From Gammaproteobacteria bacterium (GTDB taxonomy: Bacteria > Pseudomonadota > Gammaproteobacteria > Xanthomonadales > Xanthomonadaceae): DNA of 5,666 nucleotides. Where the stretch lies: assembly GCA_030431185.1 (NCBI GenBank), contig JAUIJO010000192.1, positions 1 to 5,666 of the forward strand, given 5' to 3'. The position numbers and the translations under genes are program-made. Of this stretch, positions 1 to 5,571 are shown one piece after another (positions within the stretch are counted from its first letter, which is position 1; each line of letters begins with the position of its first letter). Under the pieces are notes generated by a model that did no database searches, was not told where the DNA came from, and was given only the letters and a program-made list of their open reading frames with translations.

Positions 1-688
1 AGGCCTGGCGGGCCAGCGTCGCGCCTTCGGGAGAACGCCTCCCGTCGGCGTCGAGCCTGACCCAGTCGATGGCATGCCGGCCGGGCGTGCGCAGGTGGCC
101 GTCGACCACGTAACCGACCCGGCGATGGCCGCGCGGCCACCGGCTGTCGCTGACCGCGACCCACGGGCCGCCCCGCAACGGTGGCGAAAGCGGGCTGCCG
201 ATGGCAGTCGATACGTGGATGGGCGCGCTTTCGATGCGTTGCACGTTCACGTCGCCATCCGCATCGCGCTCGCCGACCTCGATGTGGTGCTCGAGCGCGG
301 CAGGCGGCATGTCGCCGGCATCGAGCGCGATGTCGATGAAGACCACCGCCTCGCCCCCGGGCGGGATCGGGGTGGCCTCGGCGAGCGCCTGCTGGGAACC
401 GGACCGGTCGAGGCGCGCTTCCAGGTTTTCGCCCGCATACCGGGCCAGTACCGCATCGCCGGCCCGCACCTCGACCACGAGCGGGTCCAGTGCCTGTGCC
501 GAGCGGTTCGCCAGGCGCACTTCATGGGACAGCACCTGGCGACCTTCCACGCGCGCCACGATCGGCGCGTGCGGGACGGACGGGGCGAGCGACTCGCCCC
601 CTCCTGCCACCAGGGCGCCGGCCAGCAGCAGTCCCGGCACCAGCAGCATCGCCGGGTGCCCCACCCCTGGCCGGGCGCCGGCGATCAC
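1..688 (-). CDS. Secreted M23-type peptidase, N-terminal part (3' end outside window)
   Basis: The frame stays open for 229 codons and leaves the window at its left edge, so only the N-terminal part is visible. It begins with a hydrophobic secretion segment (about residues 14-28, rich in Leu, Ala and Gly). A beta-rich stretch follows, starting near VPHAPIVARVEG (38-49). Near the edge come PLRGGPW (170-176) and HAIDWVRLDADGR (from 205). In my recollection of Xanthomonadaceae proteins, this PLRGGPW...AIDW pattern stands just before the zinc-binding domain of M23 (LytM-type) endopeptidases that cut peptidoglycan cross-links. The HxxxD and HxH motifs themselves would lie beyond the window, so the enzyme assignment is inference. 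I chose GTG at 688 because it overlaps the upstream stop as GTGA and supplies an Arg before the hydrophobic core. ATG at 649, with GGGG nine bases upstream, is a real alternative but gives a signal sequence with no positive charge. The gene is probably co-transcribed and translationally coupled with the DUF885 gene. Confidence 0.7.
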   Translation of the reverse strand, partial: MIAGARPGVGHPAMLLVPGLLLAGALVAGGGESLAPSVPHAPIVARVEGRQVLSHEVRLANRSAQALDPLVVEVRAGDAVLARYAGENLEARLDRSGSQQALAEATPIPPGGEAVVFIDIALDAGDMPPAALEHHIEVGERDADGDVNVQRIESAPIHVSTAIGSPLSPPLRGGPWVAVSDSRWPRGHRRVGYVVDGHLRTPGRHAIDWVRLDADGRRSPEGATLARQA

Positions 689-2592
689 GCCGCCTTGGCG
701 TCCGCCGCCGGGGCCGCGGCCTTCCGGCTTTCGATCCAGCGGTCCACGCGCTTCTCCAGCAGGTCGAGCGGCATGGCGCCGCCGCCCAGCACGGCATCGT
801 GGAAGCCCCGGATGTCGAAGCGATCACCCAGTTCGCCCTCGGCCTTCCTGCGCAGGTCCTGGATCTTGATCATGCCGATCTTGTAGGCGGTGGCCTGGCC
901 GGGGTTGACCAGGTAGCGGCGCACCTCGGACTGGATGGCGGCGTCGGGCACCGAGCTGTTGGCACGGAAGTAGTCGATCGCCTGCTGCTCGGTCCAGCCC
1001 TTGGCGTGCAGGCCGGTGTCGACCACCAGACGGATCGCGCGCCACATCTCCGACATCAGGCGACCGTACTCGGCGTACGGGGTCTTGTAGGTACCGGGCA
1101 TTTCCTTGGCCAGCCACTCCGAGTACAGGCCCCAGCCCTCCGAGTAGGCGGTGCTGCCGTACTGGGTGCGGAACTTCGGGATGCCGGTCAGTTCCTGGGC
1201 GATCGAGATCTGCATGTGATGGCCCGGCAGGCCCTCGTGGTAGGCGATGACCTCGAGCTCGGTCTTGGGCATCGCGTTCATGTCCGACAGGTGCGCGTAG
1301 TAGACGCCGGGACGCGAGCCATCGGGGGTGGCCGGGTAGTAGTGCTGGGCCGCGCCGTCCTGTTCGCGGAAGGCTTCCACGCGCTTGACCACCAGGTCGG
1401 CCTTGGGCAGCAGGCCGAAGTACTCCGGCAGGTGCTGCTTGATGTTGTCGATGTCGGCCGTGGCCTCGTCGATGTAGGCCTGGCGGCCGGCGTCGGTGTT
1501 GGGGAACAGGCGCTTGGGATCGGCCTGGACATGCTTGAAGAACGCCTGCAGGTCGCCCTCGAAATCGAACTTCGGCTTCAGCGCGTCGAGTTCGCCGCGC
1601 AGGCGCGCGACCTCCTCCAGGCCGAGCTCGTGGATCTGCTCGGCGCTCATGTCGGTGGTGGTGTTCTGCTTGAGCTGGTAGGCGTAGTACGCCGCGCCGT
1701 CGGGCTGGGAGGTGCCCACGCCGGTGGCGTCCGCGGCGGCGTTCGGCAGGTCGCCCTCGGCGAAGGCGATGATGCGCTCGTAGGCGGGCTGGACGTGCTC
1801 GAGCAGGGCCTTGCGGGCCTCCGCCTTCAGTTCGGTCGCACGCTCGGGGGTGATCGTCCCGGCCTCGGCGAGCGCGTCGGCCTTGGCCTGGGCATCGGCC
1901 CACAGGGCGCTGTCGGGGCCATCGGTGAAGGGCGCGCCGGTGATGACCTTCTTCGACTGGTCGATCACGCCCTCGTAGGCGAACTTCGGCGGGCGGATGC
2001 CTTCGGCGGTGGCGGCGCGGCCGCGCTCGAGCAGCTGGTCGAAGGCCACCTCCGACTTCTGCAGGCGCGAGACGTAGGCCAGGTAGTCCTTCTCGTCGTC
2101 GACCTTGTGGAAGTTGATCATGAACATCGGCAGCAGGTTCTGCGCGCCGTTCATCTGGTCGAAGGGATAGCCGTGCGCGATGAAGGGCAGGCCGTCGCGC
2201 GCGTCCTCGTACTGGCGCTTCCACAGGTCCCAGGACAGCTGCGTCTCCGGGTCGAGCCTGTCGTAGTCGAACTTCGATTCCATCGCTTCGACCGAGGCCT
2301 TCATCCAGTCGACCTGCTTGCGCGTGCCGGCTTCGGACAGGTCGTCGATCTGGTCGTAGAGGTCCTTGCGGCCCTGGAAGGTCAACTGCAGCGGGCTGAA
2401 CTGCAACTGCGCCTCGTATTGTTCGTCGAACCAGGCGTTCAGGCGCCTGGATTCGTCCTGGATCTGCTCGGCGGTGGGCGCGGCCTGCTCCGCCGAGGCC
2501 GTGGTGTCGCTGCCGGCGGGCTGGGGGTTGCAGGCGGACAGGCCAAGCGCCAGCGCGAGGGCAAGGGTGTTGCGGGCGGACACGATGCGCAC
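685..2592 (-). CDS. DUF885 family lipoprotein, putative zinc metallopeptidase
   Basis: This encodes a 635-residue protein. The N-terminus is a lipoprotein signal: Arg at 2 and 7, a Leu/Ala core, and lipobox LSA-C with the lipidated Cys at 21. Asn, not Asp, follows the Cys, which favours export to the outer membrane. The mature part starts with a low-complexity linker (about 22-45) and then a helical DUF885 domain filling the rest. Diagnostic motifs are HEGLPGHH (452-459) and SEGWGLYSE (484-492, Glu485). This His-Glu pair with a Glu some 33 residues later resembles a gluzincin zinc site, so a periplasm-facing peptidase is likely, but the substrate is unknown. The C-terminus (GQATAYKIG, then FHDAVLGGGAMPLDLLE) is typical of the family. 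GTG at 2592 is chosen because AAGGAG lies nine bases upstream and the signal peptide starts there. The frame stays open further upstream, but that extension (to 2847) is Arg/Gly-rich and would bury the signal peptide. The stop overlaps the next gene by four bases. Confidence 0.93.
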   Translation of the reverse strand: MRIVSARNTLALALALGLSACNPQPAGSDTTASAEQAAPTAEQIQDESRRLNAWFDEQYEAQLQFSPLQLTFQGRKDLYDQIDDLSEAGTRKQVDWMKASVEAMESKFDYDRLDPETQLSWDLWKRQYEDARDGLPFIAHGYPFDQMNGAQNLLPMFMINFHKVDDEKDYLAYVSRLQKSEVAFDQLLERGRAATAEGIRPPKFAYEGVIDQSKKVITGAPFTDGPDSALWADAQAKADALAEAGTITPERATELKAEARKALLEHVQPAYERIIAFAEGDLPNAAADATGVGTSQPDGAAYYAYQLKQNTTTDMSAEQIHELGLEEVARLRGELDALKPKFDFEGDLQAFFKHVQADPKRLFPNTDAGRQAYIDEATADIDNIKQHLPEYFGLLPKADLVVKRVEAFREQDGAAQHYYPATPDGSRPGVYYAHLSDMNAMPKTELEVIAYHEGLPGHHMQISIAQELTGIPKFRTQYGSTAYSEGWGLYSEWLAKEMPGTYKTPYAEYGRLMSEMWRAIRLVVDTGLHAKGWTEQQAIDYFRANSSVPDAAIQSEVRRYLVNPGQATAYKIGMIKIQDLRRKAEGELGDRFDIRGFHDAVLGGGAMPLDLLEKRVDRWIESRKAAAPAADAKAA

Positions 2593-2746
2593 GGGCGGAT
2601 ACTCCTTGTCGGGTGATGCCCCATTCTGGGCGCTCGGGCAACCCGATGCCCCCTGTGGATGGTAATGGGTGCCCATGCGGGTACCCTGGCCGTGGCCGGC
2701 CTTGTACCGTGGCAGGCGCCGCCCCGACCCTCGCCGCCTTGCCCCG
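2593..2746. promoter_or_regulatory. Divergent intergenic region between DUF885 gene and membrane protein gene
   Basis: These 154 bases separate two genes transcribed away from each other, so promoters for both should lie here. No convincing -35/-10 pair is visible on either strand. Visible elements are two palindromic boxes of form GGGTRCCC at 2667-2674 and 2679-2686, the first embedded in ATGGG-TG-CCCAT, and a repeated GATGCCCC at 2615-2622 and 2645-2652, 30 bases apart. Any of these could bind a regulator, but short repeats are common at this base composition. If the membrane protein starts at 2669 or 2675 rather than 2747, part of this stretch is coding. Confidence 0.4.
2602..2607 (-). promoter_or_regulatory. 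Ribosome binding site of the DUF885 lipoprotein gene
   Basis: On the minus strand this reads AAGGAG, nine bases before the GTG at 2592. It decides the start, because the frame is open for another 85 codons upstream and no other candidate has comparable spacing. Confidence 0.85.
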
Positions 2747-3184
2747 ATGCCCGGACCCGCCCTGCCTCCCGCCCTGCGCCGCGTGCCCCGTCCCTGGGCC
2801 GCGCTGGCGTACCTGGCGATGCTGGTCGCGGTCATGGCCGTGTTCATGGGCCGGAAGTGGGAGGCCCTGCAAGCCGACGCACTGCTTGCCCTGGCACCGG
2901 GCTTCTACTCCCATGCCTCCAACCTGTGCATCGCCTACCTGCTCTATACCGGCATCGGCTATCCGTTCCTCATGGCGGGGGGCCGCCTGCGCGTGCTCGC
3001 CTGGGGCGGCGCGGCGCTGGTGGCGGTGAACCTGGCCTACGAGGCCTTCATCCCCGTGCTCAACACCCGCGACCCGATCGATGCCCTGTATGGCGTGGCC
3101 GGTACCGCGTGTGGGCTGCTGGTGCTGTGGGCACTCGATCGCCGGGGGCTGGTCCCCGCGCCCGCGAGCGCCGCACACGACTGA
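2747..3184 (+). CDS. Four-helix membrane protein, faintly VanZ-like, unknown function
   Basis: This encodes 145 residues with four predicted membrane helices at about 17-34, 56-77, 82-98 and 112-130. The N-terminal cytoplasmic stretch holds Arg11, Arg12 and Arg15, and the tail holds Asp-Arg-Arg at 131-133. The third helix carries Asn95 and Glu99, and NTRDPIDALYGVAGT (106-120) precedes the last helix. The Asp-rich turn followed by a Gly-spaced helix recalls the end of VanZ-like domains (small envelope proteins, one of which gives low teicoplanin resistance), but the match is weak and I do not assign a function. The start is uncertain. ATG at 2747 gives a clean N-terminus but has no Shine-Dalgarno. 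GTG at 2669 (GGATGG six bases upstream) and ATG at 2675 would add 26 or 24 residues rich in Pro and Arg. The gene lies 120 bases before mlaF on the same strand, so co-transcription with the mla genes is possible but not shown. Confidence 0.75.
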   Translation: MPGPALPPALRRVPRPWAALAYLAMLVAVMAVFMGRKWEALQADALLALAPGFYSHASNLCIAYLLYTGIGYPFLMAGGRLRVLAWGGAALVAVNLAYEAFIPVLNTRDPIDALYGVAGTACGLLVLWALDRRGLVPAPASAAHD

Positions 3185-3205
3185 GATGCAGCACGGCGCC
3201 CGCAC

Positions 3206-3214
3206 TGCGACAAT
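3206..3214 (+). promoter_or_regulatory. Candidate extended -10 promoter for the mla operon
   Basis: TGCGACAAT combines a TGN extension with GACAAT, which matches four of six bases of the sigma-70 -10 box. It lies just after the stop of the membrane protein gene and would place the transcript start near 3220, giving a leader of about 85 bases before mlaF. There is no good -35 hexamer 17 bases upstream. TTGGCA at 3276-3281 is a better -35, but no -10 follows it at the right distance. Confidence 0.3.
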
Positions 3215-3253
3215 GCCGATACCGCCTGCATCCGCCGACACCCGCCGTTCAGG

Positions 3254-3280
3254 CGTTGGCCGCCACTCTCGGCCGTTGGC
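3254..3280 (+). repeat. Direct repeat CGTTGGC x2 around a short hairpin, mlaF leader
   Basis: CGTTGGC occurs at 3254-3260 and again at 3274-3280, exactly 20 bases (about two helical turns) apart. Between and overlapping them, GGCCG (3258-3262) and CGGCC (3270-3274) form a five-base-pair hairpin with a seven-base loop. The element ends 24 bases before the mlaF start. It could be an operator or leader structure, or chance in GC-rich DNA. Confidence 0.35.
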
Positions 3281-3304
3281 ACGCCGCCCACGCTCTCCCA
3301 TCCC

Positions 3305-4093
3305 ATGACCGAAGCCGTTCCACCGATCGTCCACCTGCACGGCGTCCGCCTCGAGCGCGGCGGCCGCACGGTGCTGCGCGACATCAGCCTGAGCGTGCCC
3401 AAGGGGCAGGTGATCGCCGTGCTGGGCCCCTCGGGCAGCGGCAAGTCGACCCTGCTGGCCGCCTTGACCGGCGAGCTGGAGGCGGCGGCCGGCACGGTCG
3501 AAGTCTTCGGCCAGGCCATCCCGACGCGCAACCGCGAGCTGCTGGAACTGCGCAAGGGCATCGGCGTGCTGCTGCAGGGCAATGGCCTGCTGACCGACCT
3601 GACCGCGGCCGAGAACGTCGCCCTGCCGCTGCGGGCGCACACGAAGCTGCCGCGGCCGGTCATCGATCGCCTGGTGAAGATGAAACTGCATGCGGTCGGC
3701 CTGCGCGCCGCCGCCGACGCCTTCCCGCGCGAGCTCTCGGGCGGCATGGCGCGCCGGGTCGCGCTGGCGCGCGCGCTGGCGCTGGACCCGCCGCTGATGA
3801 TCTACGACGAGCCGCTGACGGGCCTGGACCCGATCGCCAGCGGGGTCGTCATGGCCCTGGTGCGCCGGCTCAACGACACCCTGGGCCTGACCAGCATCGT
3901 GGTGACCCACCACGTCCACGAGACCCTGCCGGTCGCCGACCATGCGATCGTGATCGCCAACGGCGGCATCGTCTTCTCCGGCAGCCCCGACGCACTGTCG
4001 GCCAGCCCCGACCCGCTGGTCCAGCAGTTCCTGAAGGGCGAGCCCGACGGGCCGATCGGCTTCGACGCGGCCCCGCGAACGGAGTCCGCATGA
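3305..4093 (+). CDS. mlaF: MlaF, ABC ATPase of the phospholipid transport system
   Basis: This is a 262-residue ATPase subunit that hydrolyses ATP on the cytoplasmic face of the inner membrane to drive phospholipid movement through the MlaFEDB complex. All ABC motifs are present: Walker A GPSGSGKST (41-49), Q-loop Gln91 (LLQGNGLLTDL), signature LSGGM (144-148), Walker B LMIYDEP (164-170) with catalytic Glu169, D-loop GLDP (173-176) and switch His202 (VVTHH). What separates it from generic ABC ATPases is the family-specific text: NVALPLRAHTKLP, MKLHAVGLRAAA, and the C-terminal ADHAIVIANGGIVFSGSPDAL followed by DPLVQQFLKGEPDGPIGF, all of which parallel E. coli MlaF (269 residues). ATG at 3305 is the first start in frame and is followed at once by the domain. 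It has no purine-rich ribosome site, since the preceding bases are pyrimidine-rich (CTCTCCCATCCC). The stop overlaps a downstream ATG as ATGA. Confidence 0.95.
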   Translation: MTEAVPPIVHLHGVRLERGGRTVLRDISLSVPKGQVIAVLGPSGSGKSTLLAALTGELEAAAGTVEVFGQAIPTRNRELLELRKGIGVLLQGNGLLTDLTAAENVALPLRAHTKLPRPVIDRLVKMKLHAVGLRAAADAFPRELSGGMARRVALARALALDPPLMIYDEPLTGLDPIASGVVMALVRRLNDTLGLTSIVVTHHVHETLPVADHAIVIANGGIVFSGSPDALSASPDPLVQQFLKGEPDGPIGFDAAPRTESA

Positions 4094-4118
4094 CCACGAT
4101 GATGGCAAACGGGCGCCA

Positions 4119-4187
4119 GGCCTCTCCTCTCCCCCGCCTGCCCCTGCCCGCGCCGCGGACGGGGCAAGGGGCACAACGCCGGAGGCC
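4119..4187 (+). promoter_or_regulatory. Predicted mRNA structure masking the mlaE ribosome binding site
   Basis: The 99-base gap between mlaF and mlaE (4094-4192) can form an inner hairpin: 4139-4149 pairs with 4162-4173, giving eleven base pairs with one bulged A at 4166 and a twelve-base loop. In addition GGCCTC at 4119-4124 is complementary to GAGGCC at 4182-4187, which contains most of the mlaE Shine-Dalgarno. Together these would enclose the structure and hide the site. There is no run of T after it, so it is not a classical terminator. It could tune MlaF:MlaE ratio or mark an mRNA processing site. The pairing was read by eye, and its stability has not been computed. Confidence 0.4.
4181..4185 (+). 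promoter_or_regulatory. Ribosome binding site of mlaE
   Basis: GGAGG lies seven bases before the ATG at 4193. It is a strong site, in contrast to mlaF and mlaD, and it fixes the mlaE start. It can pair with CCTC upstream (4121-4124). Confidence 0.85.
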
Positions 4188-4192
4188 AGCCG

Positions 4193-4942
4193 ATGCCTTT
4201 CGTTGAAGCCACGCGTTCGCTCGGCCGCGCCGGCCTGTTCTCGCTGTCGGTGTTGCGCGCGTCGAAGCCGAGCGCCGACCTGTTCCGCGAGTTCGTGCGC
4301 GAGATCTACAAGATAGGCGCGCGTTCGCTTCCGATCATCGCCGTGGGCGGCGCCTTCGTCGGACTCAGCGTGACACTGCTGGGCTACCGGGCGCTCGATA
4401 CCTACGGGGCCGCCAACCAGGTCAGCGCGATGCTGGGACTCGGCCTGTACCGGGAGCTGGGCCCGGTGCTGACCGCGCTGCTGTTCATCGGCCGCGCCGG
4501 CAGCTCGATCGCCGCCGAACTGGGGCTGATGCGCGCCACCGACCAGATCACCGCGCTCGGCCTGATGGCGATCGACCCGGTCGGCAAGGCGGTCGCGCCC
4601 CGCTTCTGGGCGGCGGTGCTGTGCGTGCCGCTGCTGACCGCGTTCTTCTGCAGCCTGGCGATCTCGGCGAGCTATTTCGAAGCCGTGCACGTGATCGGTA
4701 TCGACTCGGGCATCTTCTGGCAGGTGCTCAAGGACAGCGTCGACTTCGGCAAGGATTTCGGCATGGCCTTCGTCAAGGCCGCGGTGTTCGGCGCGGTCGC
4801 CGCCCTGGTCGCCGCCTACGTGGGGTTCAATGCCGAGCCCACCATCGAGGGCACCTCGGTGGCCACCACCCGCGCGGTCGTCAACGCGTCGCTGCTGGTG
4901 CTGATGTTCAACTTCGTCATGTCCGCCCTCCTGTTCCGCTGA
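4193..4942 (+). CDS. mlaE: MlaE, permease of the phospholipid ABC transporter
   Basis: This encodes 249 residues, close to the roughly 260 of E. coli MlaE. It is the inner-membrane subunit that forms, as a dimer, the lipid pathway between MlaF and the MlaD ring. The N-terminal segment (about 1-40) is amphipathic, as expected for the interfacial helix of this family. Five hydrophobic segments follow, near 46-66, 76-100, 140-164, 186-212 and 225-248. Family motifs are RELGP (87-91), GRAGSSIAAELGLMRATDQ (100-118), then GLMAIDP, APRFWA, GIDSGIFW and the late ATTRAVVNASL. The cytoplasmic coupling helix that contacts MlaF is expected in the MRATDQITALGLMAIDP region. Here Asp117 stands where I recall Glu in E. 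coli. The start is set by GGAGG seven bases upstream. The gene lies 99 bases after mlaF and 43 bases before mlaD, consistent with one operon. Confidence 0.95.
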   Translation: MPFVEATRSLGRAGLFSLSVLRASKPSADLFREFVREIYKIGARSLPIIAVGGAFVGLSVTLLGYRALDTYGAANQVSAMLGLGLYRELGPVLTALLFIGRAGSSIAAELGLMRATDQITALGLMAIDPVGKAVAPRFWAAVLCVPLLTAFFCSLAISASYFEAVHVIGIDSGIFWQVLKDSVDFGKDFGMAFVKAAVFGAVAALVAAYVGFNAEPTIEGTSVATTRAVVNASLLVLMFNFVMSALLFR

Positions 4943-4985
4943 GCGCGCCCTTCGCGCACGCCCCTTCCAAGATGAGTACCCGTCC

Positions 4986-5534
4986 ATGAGCAGTCGTGCC
5001 CCCCGGATCGAATTCGCCGTCGGCGCCTTCCTGTTGCTGGCCCTGGCGTCCCTGCTGGTGCTGGCGATCGCCTCCACCAATGGCAGCTTCGGCTTCGGCG
5101 GCAGCACCTATGCGGTGACCGCCCGCTTCACCAACCTCGGCCCCCTGCGCCCCAATGCCCCGGTCAAGATCGGCGGCGTGGCCATCGGCAAGGTGGCGAA
5201 GATCGGGCTGGACCCGGTGAAGCTCGATTCGGTCGTCACCCTGGCCATCGACAGCGAGTACGACGACCTGCCGGCCGACACCAGCGCGGCGATCCTGACC
5301 AGTGGCCTGCTGGGCGAGAGCTACGTCGGCCTGGCCCCGGGCGGCGACCCGGACCCGCTGAAGGACGGCGACGAGATCTTCCTGACCCAGTCCTCGGTCG
5401 ACATCATCCAGATGGTCGGAAAGTACATGTTCAGCGGCGGTGCGGGTAAGCCCGGCGAAGATGCCGCTACGGGTGCCGGGGAAACGCCGCCCGCCGACGA
5501 CGGCGCCGACGACGTGCCCGACTACCTGAAGTAG
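4986..5534 (+). CDS. mlaD: MlaD, MCE-domain phospholipid-binding subunit
   Basis: This is a 182-residue protein anchored in the inner membrane by one N-terminal helix (about 10-29), with the rest in the periplasm. The MCE domain spans about 41-120, with the typical PLRPNAPVKIGGVAIGKV (53-70) and the pore-loop motif LLGESYVGL (108-116). The segment TQSSVDIIQMVGKYMF that follows matches the C-terminal helix that lines the central channel of the hexameric ring in E. coli MlaD. A flexible tail rich in Gly, Ala, Asp and Pro ends the protein, and the total length equals the family norm. The protein takes phospholipid from or passes it to MlaC. ATG at 4986 lacks a good ribosome site; the best candidate is the weak GATGAG nine bases upstream. 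A five-codon frame (ATG at 4972) ends at the mlaD start as ATGA. The 43-base gap after mlaE contains a small GCGCG/CGCGC hairpin (4943-4957). Confidence 0.95.
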   Translation: MSSRAPRIEFAVGAFLLLALASLLVLAIASTNGSFGFGGSTYAVTARFTNLGPLRPNAPVKIGGVAIGKVAKIGLDPVKLDSVVTLAIDSEYDDLPADTSAAILTSGLLGESYVGLAPGGDPDPLKDGDEIFLTQSSVDIIQMVGKYMFSGGAGKPGEDAATGAGETPPADDGADDVPDYLK

Positions 5535-5560
5535 CCTCTTTCTCCGAGCCCTCCCCCCAC

Positions 5561-5565
5561 AGGAG
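5561..5565 (+). promoter_or_regulatory. Ribosome binding site of mlaC
   Basis: AGGAG lies six bases before the ATG at 5572 and supports that start even though only the first 31 codons of the gene are in the window. Confidence 0.8.
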
Positions 5566-5571
5566 TAGCCC

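Noticed and set aside
247..525. A 92-codon minus-strand frame
   Set aside because: It is out of frame with the M23-like gene on the same strand, which continues through this stretch with sensible protein text and a family pattern.
490..2616. A 708-codon plus-strand frame over the DUF885 gene
   Set aside because: It is the antisense shadow of the DUF885 gene, with repetitive Val/Leu/Gly composition and no recognisable motif.
2618..2641. TTGCCC...CATCAC as a minus-strand promoter for the DUF885 gene
   Set aside because: The -35 matches four of six bases, but the -10 matches only three of six. That is too weak to annotate in GC-rich DNA.
2593..2847. An 85-codon N-terminal extension of the DUF885 protein to an ATG at 2847
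   Set aside because: It would bury a perfect lipoprotein signal, is Arg/Gly-rich, and ignores the AAGGAG-GTG start at 2592. It also overlaps the opposite-strand membrane protein gene.
4139..4173. Rho-independent terminator between mlaF and mlaE
   Set aside because: The hairpin is strong but no T run follows it, and it sits inside an operon whose later genes need the same transcript.
4972..4989. Five-codon micro-frame ending on the mlaD start (ATGA)
   Set aside because: It is too short to call a gene and has only chance-level support; it is mentioned under mlaD.
824..5107. A 1427-codon open frame on the minus strand crossing the mla genes, plus other long antisense frames
   Set aside because: It lies opposite mlaF, mlaE and the DUF885 gene, reads as low-complexity Arg/Gly/Ala/Pro text, and has no domain. 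It is an artefact of few stop codons in GC-rich DNA.
5435..5531. The acidic Gly/Asp/Pro tail of MlaD as an unusual extension
   Set aside because: As I recall it, E. coli MlaD has a similar low-complexity tail and almost the same total length, so it is ordinary for the family.
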